From positions 14,012,001-14,076,000 of the forward strand of contig NC_071329.1 of assembly GCF_010183535.1 (NCBI RefSeq): 64,000 bases of DNA, given 5' to 3'. Numbering within the stretch: position 1 is the first letter of the stretch; every line of letters starts with the position of its first letter. This document shows positions 57,601 to 64,000 of this stretch, piece after piece. The notes beneath the pieces are model-generated. The model was not told where the DNA came from. It was given only the letters and a program-made list of their open reading frames with translations, and did no database searches. A program made the position numbers and the translations under genes. The DNA comes from Caenorhabditis remanei (Eukaryota > Nematoda > Chromadorea > Rhabditida > Rhabditidae).

Positions 57601-59148
57601 AAACGGAATGAGTAAAAAATTGGAATTGAAGGGAATCGACGGAATCGTGTTGTCGAAAACGCTTCGGCTCTGTGGGCTATTAACTCAGCACAGTTTTTAC
57701 AACTGCGCTCTACCGAAACGCCCTTAAAAATGTCTCTTTTTCTCTGAGTCTCTCAATTTCGCACACAATTTTCTTCGGTTTCGGTAGAGCGTGTTAGTAA
57801 GAAGCGTGCCGTGCTAATAGGATAAATGCACCCATGAGTACACACTAGAGATTTTATGAAAAAACTGTTCTGAAGGATTGAACATTTGACTTTTTCGCGA
57901 AAATAATTTCAAAAAATTCGAAAAATTGGATTTTTGAAATTTTGCGCCAATTACCCGGGCTTTCGGGGTCAAAGCTCTATTGGCATAATGATACATTTTT
58001 TGCTTCACGGTGAACATTTGAATTCATATAGCCGGTATAGTATGCCCACACGTTCGAATATTGACCGTGACGCAAAAAATGTACCATTGGTAAAAAGACG
58101 TTAGTAGATTCGCGCAGGTTTCCGGACCGTGAATATTTTGTAATTCTGGAATAACTAAAAACTACAGTAATATTCCCTCCTGTTGTAAAAAGAAAGGTTT
58201 CTGATCTTTCAATTACCAATCCGATTCGTGCGATCTCTTAATTTTGTTTACCATGTCTAGTGCACTTTACATCAAATGTTACTCACAAAAACTCCAAACA
58301 TCTAATCACTATCACATTTTCTCTACGAGATAACCTTTAATTTCTGCACCTGATTATACCCCCAAGGGATCTTTCACCAGACCGTGATTCACGGAGTCGG
58401 TCACACTCTTTTTTCTCACTGTTTTTAGTTTTCAATTCAGAACTTTGATGTTAGAGCAGAACCACCTTGTTAGCCAGATGTGTTTCTTTTTCTTGAAAAA
58501 ATAGCTGGGTTGGCGCTGAAAGCGTAGAAAATGAGTGCTGTAACGCGTCATTGACGAGACACCGGAACCAAAAAGTTTTGGAAAAAAAAGAATGAAAATG
58601 AGATACGAAGAGTATGGGTGAGCTGAAAATATCTATTTTGGGTACATAAATATCTGGCTGTACCGGTTAGAGCACGTCCACACTCGCAAAAGCTCGATTC
58701 AAAAAACGTGCACAATTTTTTGACAAAATTTTTCGAAATTTTCAGAAATTTTCATCAGAAATGGTCAATAACCAGGGTTGAGAAATTCTGGGAAGGTCGA
58801 CTAAAAAATTTTCCTTACCCCTGTCCAACCCGGGCCGGAAATTCTACTTTTTAGCAAAAAATCAAAAAAAATTTCAAAAAAATTCAAAATTTCAAACTTT
58901 TTTAATGTGACCCGTTCCGACCGGGCCGGACCGGGCCAGGCCCGTTGCAAGTCTGACCACGGTAACCTGCACAGAACATCCGATATGCCAGACCAACAAA
59001 CATTCATTCCACAACCTTGTAGAAACCCGAAAATCGTTCTATTTTCAGAGTCAAAGGCCCACTATCCAACAGTTACGACTTCGCGAAGGCCTACAATTGT
59101 GCTCCAGGAAGTCGGATGAATCCACACGAAAAGTGTCGTGTCTGGTAG
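51656..59148 (+). CDS. nep-2: Neprilysin, M13 zinc metallopeptidase (likely NEP-2)
   Basis: Thirteen exons: 51656-51674, 52151-52318, 52504-52869, 52922-53010, 53057-53145, 53642-53729, 53772-54117, 54161-54560, 54801-54859, 55138-55257, 56403-56598, 57007-57180 and 59049-59148. All phases close, giving 737 residues, the usual length of a neprilysin. A cytosolic N-terminus of about 17 residues precedes one membrane anchor ([20 protein letters not shown]), so it is a type II ectoenzyme. Landmarks: [25 protein letters not shown] (residues 531-541), the zinc site HEITH (572-576), the third zinc ligand in GENIADNGG (Glu 634), and the closing CRVW. All catalytic residues seen are intact. Neprilysins cut extracellular neuropeptides. 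Adjacency to wdr-31 matches C. elegans T05A8.4 (nep-2), where it limits the neuropeptide SNET-1 in olfactory plasticity; the symbol rests on that synteny. Intron 5 carries a family B MITE. Confidence 0.93.
51754..51894. mobile_element. MITE family A, copy 6 (intron 1 of nep-2)
   Basis: Begins TTAGCATGACACGCTTCTTA and ends GTGCCGAGCTAATA; arms CTTACAACCGCGCTCTACCG and CGGTGGAGCGCAGTTGTAAG. Confidence 0.85.
53167..53613. mobile_element. Palindromic MITE family B, copy 3 (intron 5 of nep-2)
   Basis: Ends CAGTACCGCTCAAAAAG and CTTGAGCGGTACTG. Arms CAACTTTGACAGTGTATTTC and GAAATACACTGTCAAAGTTG are nearly exact inverts. It fills almost the whole intron, ending 28 bp before exon 6. Confidence 0.9.
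55258..56402 (+). other. Intron 10 of nep-2 (1.1 kb)
   Basis: Contains repeat family F at 55830-55935 (CTTTTCGGGTCGGCCCGGCC). No exon is seen. The flanking exons read ...THGFDDR and GRLYDNLG..., so the intron falls right after the zinc motif. Confidence 0.7.
57680..57819. mobile_element. MITE family A, copy 7 (intron 12 of nep-2)
   Basis: Begins TTAACTCAGCACAGTTTTTA and ends GTGCTAATA; arms CAACTGCGCTCTACCG and CGGTAGAGCGTGTTAG, with the CTGAGTCTCTCAATTTCGC core. Confidence 0.85.
57976..58100. repeat. Partial copy of MITE family E (intron 12 of nep-2)
   Basis: Interior words TATAGCCGGTATAGTATGC and GACCGTGACGCAAAAAATGT match the interior of the element at 6747. The terminal ATGCAGCCGCGATC arms are missing. 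Confidence 0.6.
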
Positions 59149-59467
59149 ATTCTTCTCCATTATTCCCCGTGTAATTTTCTCCCCCAAACTTCTCGAATTT
59201 TGTATTTTTCCCTTTCCCTTTTCCCCTTTCCCAACATTATCCCCCGCCCTCTTTTCCCCTCCAAATATAATCCTTTTCCGGGGAAAATTGTGAGATATAA
59301 AGTGAAGACTCCGCCCCCCTCTACCTCCAGACTCCGCCCATTTTCCCAAAAGGTTTCGTTGAGAAAAAGAGGGCGGTGTGTGCCATTCTTTGCGCGCTTC
59401 TTCTTTCCCAGCAAGCCGCACAACTTGTTTTTTTGTGTGTGTTGACGATCTGAATTCATCTGAAACC
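59149..59467 (+). promoter_or_regulatory. 319-bp gap between nep-2 and the neuropeptide gene
   Basis: Very pyrimidine-rich (CCCTTTCCCTTTTCCCCTTT near 59210). It then has two CCGCCC boxes at about 59310 and 59335, a GGGCGG at about 59372, and a splice-acceptor-like TTCTTTCCCAG ending at 59411, 56 bp before the next ATG. No AATAAA is seen. It could be an intercistronic region of an operon (U-rich element plus SL2 acceptor) or a stand-alone promoter with GC boxes. Confidence 0.45.
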
Positions 59468-61451
59468 ATGACATCCTCCACAACTCTGTTCATTCTTCTT
59501 CTCGTCGCCACGTCATCAATGATGGTGGGACAAGTGTCGGCAGCCAGATCTATTCCACAGGTGAGCACAAGTCTTACGATAAGTTGGGCACAATCGGAAG
59601 ATCTGAAAGCGAATCTTAGTGAGTACCGCGCCGACCTAGATGGTATATAAACTAGGTACTGAACGCCTAAGCGGCCTAGTCGAGTCCAGGAGCCCTTTCA
59701 AAATAAAAAAGTCACACAATTTCTCCCGAAATTTCCCCCGAAATCCCAACTTCCCAACCCTAAATCCTTCCATTTATCCAGCTTTTTCTCTTGTTTCCCA
59801 CACACTTCCATGGTCTCACCTTGAACGTTTTTTTTTGCCATTTCAATCCTTTCTTCCCATAGCTTATCCTCTCCCATATTTTCTGCTTCTTAAATTATAC
59901 ATACTTTTTTCGCCCTTTTATTCTTCTCATTGTGTCTTATTTTCAGTCGCCCACCCATATTTTTTGTCGCCATTCTTCAAAAACCGCCCATTTCCCCCCT
60001 AAAAAGCTCTGCAAACTAATAAAAACGTCGAAAAATGTGAAACGGAAAGCGAATTCCGACTAAAATCAGACTAAAAATTCCTAAAATTGCCTCATAAAAA
60101 CCGAGGCTTTGGCTGGTTTTATGACGTAATTTGTGCCCTCTTTTGTCTAGATGAAAAATTGGAAATTGCACTCAAAAATAGCATGAGAGATCAGGCGGGA
60201 ATTTGAGAAATTAGCAACATGAGGGAGATAAATTAGACGACGGCGGAAGGCATAAGGATTAATTGCCGAGTGAATTTTTGATGTATGAAACTTTGACATT
60301 CATCTGAATAAGAAGGGCGAGACGACGACATAGAAATGTTTCTTTACGACTTTTTGATTAGTGAGGGGTGGAAAATTTAATGGGTGAAATTGATGATTCT
60401 TTAACAGCGGAAAGTGGGAGTGAAGGCAACAGAAATTAGGGAGACTGAAGTTGGTCATGGATTCCAGATTCTAGCAGTAGTGAAATATCGATGCTTGTGT
60501 TTGAGTGGAAGCTCGTTATCACGATTCTACGGTTAAAATTGAGTAAAACGAACAGTCTTTACATTCAAACCTTTCTGACAAGCTTAATCTTGAGCCCGAG
60601 CCTTTTTGTGATTGGAAAACTTTTATGGACCGAGTTCTTACCACCAACATAGATGATATGATAATTTACCAAGCTGCCATAAGAGTATTAAGCTGGATGT
60701 ATCCCAGTTAGGCACATTTTAAGATCCCTCTGAAAACCTGGGACTGCTGGATCCATATGCCTGCTTTTGGGGGTTGCACTTACCGTACCGTGCAGTAAGA
60801 TAAACAATTTTCCCTTGTATAAACTATACAGAACAAAGGTAGTGCTTCATTTTTGTAGTTGACAACTTTTTCGTACGTGCACTCCCTAGAGAGTCATTTT
60901 GAGAATGGTCATTTTGAGGGGACTACTCCAAAGTCACTCTATTTTGCACTGAAACGGGACGATTTGAGGGAGAAATTACTTTGTCGATAAGTAACTTCAT
61001 AGGGAGTGTCCGTACAAAAAAGTTGTCAACTACAAAAATGAAGCTCTACTTTTGTTCTATATAATCCATTAAAAATCTTACTCTGTGGGATAATCAGTGA
61101 TACCGTAGCACTCTCTCAAAGTTGGTCATATTCCACTGAAAATGCACAAATTGTATATCTTACTGGACGGTACTGTCGGCCCATATGAATTAAAGATTGT
61201 CCAAGTTGTTAAAATATTTGTTCACAAACCTGAGTGTACCACTTTTTTAAAGAAAAGCTATAGGATAGAATAAAAATGCCAGTCAAGACCGATCTAATCA
61301 TCGTTCCCAGTTGCAGTCCTACGCCGGCGTCGATCCAGAAATCCAATACGAATTCCTGACAGAGAAACGTGGTGACGGTTACGGATGGAACGACTGTGAA
61401 TTCTCGCCGCTCAGCTGTCTCCTGAAGCGACGACGACGATCAATTCAGTGA
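59468..61451 (+). CDS. Neuropeptide precursor with one allatostatin-C-like peptide
   Basis: Exons 59468-59560 and 61317-61451, phase 0, giving a 75-residue prepropeptide. Residues 1-25 are a signal peptide (MTSSTTLFILLLVATSSMMV, then GQVSA). A short spacer ends at Lys48-Arg49. The peptide GDGYGWNDCEFSPLSCLL (50-67) follows, then the basic run KRRRR (68-72) and SIQ. Dibasic sites on both sides predict release of one 18-residue peptide with a disulfide between Cys58 and Cys65. The C-x6-C ring CEFSPLSC closely resembles the arthropod allatostatin-C ring (C-Y-F-N-P-I-S-C), a somatostatin-related family acting through GPCRs. There is no Gly for amidation. A peptidase gene of the type that degrades such peptides lies 320 bp upstream. 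The first exon and its signal peptide are well placed; the 1.76 kb intron is the only uncertainty. Could instead be another disulfide peptide family. Confidence 0.82.
59561..61316 (+). other. Intron of the neuropeptide gene (1.76 kb)
   Basis: Mostly unique AT-rich DNA with a diverged family B palindrome at 60783-61176. An open frame beginning at 59640 is low-complexity and is not considered coding. Confidence 0.6.
60783..61176. mobile_element. Diverged palindromic MITE related to family B (intronic)
   Basis: Words TTCATTTTTGTAGTTGACAA and TACGTGCACTCCCTA face TAGGGAGTGTCCGTACA and TTGTCAACTACAAAAATGAA. The ends are CCGTACCGTGCAGTAAGAT and ATCTTACTGGACGGTACTG. The design (TTTTTGTAGTTGAC, distant tip words TCAAAGTTGGTCAT) is that of family B, with a different centre. 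Confidence 0.75.
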
Positions 61452-62736
61452 TTGGCTCTTGACATTTTTTGTGTTTGTCACTCACCAATGGATCAGCACC
61501 AGTTAACTTCTCAATTTTTTTATTCTGAAACGAGCAAGCACATTTTTTTCATCTCGATTATTTTTTATTTTTGCAAAACAGAAATTTGGTTTCGTCACCA
61601 ATCAAGCAAGCACCTCTCATTATCTTTTCCTTTGAAAAACCTTGAAATCTCTTTTGTCAGAGTAATCTCATTCTAATTGGCATCAATCAAAATTCTCTCT
61701 CTCTCTCTCCCAAATTACTTGAATCAGTTTCTTCCGATAGTGTTTTTTCCCCTTTGTTTTCTTTTGTAATCATCATCATCGCAGGCGAGCGTTTTTAATA
61801 TCTCATTTCTTCGTGACCACTCTATTCCACCACACTTCTATCCATGAACGGAACAAAAAGAGAAAAAGTTGATGATTTTGAAATAAATCATGTCTCATTG
61901 TTACATTCGTTTTGTTTTTGGAGTTCAGATTTCAGAAAATTAAATAAGGATGTTGTGTTTTGGTGTCAGATTTTATATCGTGGGTGTTCCAATGCAATAA
62001 GTAAGAGAAACACAAGGCGTTTCCTTAGATAGGAATCACAAACCACAGAAGGAACCAATTGAAAAAAGGATCATGAAACACAATTGCCGGGACTCTGGGA
62101 AAGAAAATTGAGGAAAAATATGGGGATCTGAAAATCTGAAAATCTCTAAACACAAACGCTTCGAGTTTTTGAGACCGAATCTCTGATATTTTAAGACCAA
62201 AAAAAAAAGATTACAGAAACATAAAAGTCTGAAATTCTGTAAAACCATATTTGTCAATTCAAAAAATGAACCCATTTTTTCAAATTTTTTCAAATTTTTT
62301 CAAATTTTTTCAATTTTTTATAGAGAATGTGAACATTTTTGATGATTTTTTAAAATTTCTTTTAACAAGTGCAACTTTTCCAGAAAAACGAGACATGCCT
62401 AAAACTAGTATGAATGAGGTCAGGAAACAAATCATAAAGTGTTTTCTAAATAAAATGTTTTTCAAAAGGCACTTCCCTTTTTTGTTATTCTTGTACATAT
62501 AAGAGATTGTAAATTTCAAAAAAAAAAGTTTTCAAGTGAAAACGTAAAGTTTTAAAGAAAAACTGTAGTGATTATACTTTGTTTCTTGAATGTTATATTC
62601 CTCCTACTTTTACATGTATAAATATACAATTTCCAACACTGAGTCATGAAAGTAGTTGGAAAGCGTATAAGTTGAAGAAGTCAGGTTTTTTTTTTCCATA
62701 TATTTGTTCTCATTATTTCGGTTTTGTTATTATCAG
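61452..62736. other. 3' flank and gap before the minisatellite
   Basis: A CT microsatellite (TCTCTCTCTCTCTC) lies at about 61690-61707, and an AT-rich array of TTTTTTCAAA units at 62278-62320. No gene is supported. A short frame at 61844 (MNGTKREKVDDFEINH) is not convincing. Confidence 0.4.
62278..62322. repeat. Short tandem array of TTTTTTCAAA
   Basis: Four or so units of the 10-base word CAAATTTTTT in tandem within repeat-family-F-like sequence. Confidence 0.7.
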
Positions 62737-62792
62737 TTTATTTTTCCAATACAAATAATGTGACATAGAAAATGGAGCTGTGATGAAAAAAT

Positions 62793-63020
62793 AAATATAC
62801 AGAAATTTCAATCTGAAATTTCTGTATATCACAAAAGAAAAAAGATCACGTGGAGAAATATACAGAAATTTCAATCTGAAATTTCTGTATATCACAAAAG
62901 AAAAAAGATCACGTGGGGAAATATACAGAAATTTCAATCTGAAATTTCTGTATATCACAAAAGAAAAAAGATCACGTGGGGAAATATACAGAAATTTCAA
63001 TCTGAAATTTCTGTATATCA
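62793..63020. repeat. 63-bp hairpin minisatellite, about 3.6 units
   Basis: Units start at 62794, 62857, 62920 and 62983. Each contains a perfect 16-bp-stem, 3-base-loop hairpin (arms ATATACAGAAATTTCA and TGAAATTTCTGTATAT) followed by ATCACAAAAGAAAAAAGATC and CACGTGG. Units are almost identical. The period is a multiple of three, so the minus strand is open with a 21-residue repeat, which I take as accidental. It lies 22 bp beyond the stop of the minus-strand gene at 63042 and before its nearest AATAAA (TTTATT on the plus strand at 62737), so it may be in that gene's 3' UTR. Confidence 0.92.
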
Positions 63021-63041
63021 CAAAAAAATAACTAATTGTAT

Positions 63042-63994
63042 TTAGATGGAGGGATTTTTAGGCATCTTTCCTGTAGGGTATCCATTTCGTTTCAAAAACT
63101 GAAGAACGGTCTGATGAGGATCGTCGGGAGAGGTCGCAGGTGAAGGTACCAACTGTCGTTTTTGATTGATATCTGTCATCGTGTGACGGAAAGCTTTAAA
63201 AAAGTTAAATCAAACTGTATTCCAATAACTTTTTTCTTACATTTTTTCCCGTATTCCACAATATACGAACAGAAGTTCTGGTGATTCTGATCTGTTAGAA
63301 GCTCTCCACATTGCCTTTTGAGCTCATTAACCTTGTTTTCAATTATTGTTGTTTCTGGCTTCCTTATTGTCGGTACAAATTCCTCAGGAAGGAAGGCCTC
63401 CTATAAAACATGACAAGTTAAGGGATTTTCAAACAGTCGCACGGATACCTTAAAGAGCTTAAAGGCGTTCTGATCATTTTCTGCATTGAACAAGAGAGAT
63501 GAATGGAGGGTTGCTGCAGACGACCAATATATATCACCTTAAAATCATGACACTGTGGGAACAGATTAGACAAGTACCTGTTTCATCCTTCGACAGACAA
63601 AACTGAGCGTTTGAAAACAGGTTTCCGACTTTCGAAATATGTTGTTGCACTTCCGAAAATTCATAAACCGTTGGCGTTGTAATGACTTCTGCCACAGAAG
63701 GCGATTGTTCCAAGAACACTGTCATATCTGCGATGGAAAAAAAGTGAATTGCAATTTCAAAAAAAGACTGAAACCTTTTGGGTCCAACAAATTTTTTGAT
63801 CGAAGACTTTGTGAGAGGGTCCCAAAATGCCCATCAACAGACAGGTGAGTATGTCCCTTACAAGGGTAAACGATATAAATCTATAAATCATCATTGTGGC
63901 AAATAGTTCAGAAGTTGGAAAGTACCTTTTGGAGCTTCGAGATTTTGCTCAGAATAACTCCTAGTCCTCCAAGTAACAAATAGCTCTTGTTCAT
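63042..63994 (-). CDS. Unrecognised protein, partial or edge-limited
   Basis: Minus-strand exons 63994-63926, 63856-63775, 63727-63578, 63537-63449, 63400-63241 and 63193-63042 close to 233 residues. The ATG at 63994 lies 7 bp from the window end, so the gene may start further right. Its first residues, MNKSYLLLGGLGVILSKISK, look like a signal anchor, but that exon is the least certain. The rest reads GHTHLSVDGHFGTLSQSLRS, KDMTVFLEQSPSVAEVITTP, GDIYWSSAATLHSSLLFNAE, EAFLPEEFVPTIRKPETTII, KRQCGELLTDQNHQNFCSYI, and a tail TSPDDPHQTVLQFLKRNGYP. I recognise no family. The 63-bp minisatellite follows the stop. Several acceptors are atypical (TTTTAAG rather than TTTCAG), so exon edges may shift. 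Confidence 0.6.
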
Positions 63995-64000
63995 GGCTGC

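Larger units (their letters stand above)
57181..59048 (+). other. Intron 12 of nep-2 (1.9 kb)
   Basis: Contains a family A MITE (57680-57819), part of family E (57976-58100) and repeat family F (57880-57975, 58690-58960). No coding exon fits between the flanking exons, whose phases match directly. Confidence 0.65.

Noticed and set aside
59160..59568. Long minus-strand frames over the nep-2/neuropeptide gap
   Set aside because: Antisense to the signal-peptide exon and the pyrimidine-rich gap; no recognisable protein features.
62713..63021. Minus-strand frame encoding a repeated 21-residue unit
   Set aside because: It is the translation of the 63-bp hairpin minisatellite; an open frame follows automatically from a period divisible by three.

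Overview
The window is nuclear DNA from a Caenorhabditis nematode that is probably not C. elegans itself. The evidence is short introns (about 45-60 bp) with GTAAGT/GTGAGT donors and TTTCAG acceptors, trans-splice-like TTTCCAG sites just before start codons, nematode-expanded families (DUF19/T20D4.11-like, PAN_3/CW, C-type lectin-like, F-box, LIN-15A-like), and very many short palindromic MITE-like repeats. No plastid, mitochondrial, bacterial or viral gene was seen. All gene models were built by hand from splice signals and reading-frame continuity. Exon phases close exactly for every model except those I call broken.

Layout. 1-7.9 kb: no protein gene I can support; one tRNA-Leu(AAG) on the minus strand and several repeats. 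7.9-18 kb: a fast-evolving cluster of secreted proteins: a PAN_3 + C-type-lectin-like gene with a frameshift, two DUF19 genes (one intact, one with an in-frame stop), and three PAN_3 genes, one of them in a tandem duplicate that carries a 0.7 kb palindrome positioned like an intron. 19.6-22.3 kb: two F-box-type genes. 22.4-24.4 kb: a head-to-head inverted duplication of an M-phase phosphoprotein 6 (MPP6) gene; the right copy is intact, the left is frameshifted and has lost its conserved tail. 26.8-27.9 kb: a CB1 cannabinoid receptor-interacting protein (CNRIP1) homologue. 28.2-31 kb: two unrecognised, probably nuclear proteins on the minus strand, spaced like an operon. 34.2-35.9 kb: a LIN-15A/LIN-56-like repeated C2CH protein. 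36.2-37.1 kb: an unrecognised minus-strand gene. 39.7 kb: a second, identical tRNA-Leu(AAG). 40.7-45.1 kb: wdr-31 (WDR31 homologue). 51.7-59.1 kb: a full neprilysin (M13 peptidase), likely nep-2. 59.5-61.5 kb: a neuropeptide precursor with one disulfide-type peptide resembling allatostatin-C. 63-64 kb: an unrecognised minus-strand gene at the window edge, with a 63-bp hairpin minisatellite just beyond its stop.

How the genes relate. The right half is conserved housekeeping, ciliary and signalling genes; adjacency of wdr-31 and nep-2 matches what I recall of C. elegans (T05A8.5 and T05A8.4, chromosome II). The peptide-degrading neprilysin lies only 320 bp before, and on the same strand as, a neuropeptide precursor, the most interesting functional pairing here. 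The left half is a birth-and-death neighbourhood of secreted and F-box genes with several broken copies. Palindromic repeat families occupy many introns and intergenic gaps and in several places appear to have shaped gene structure.
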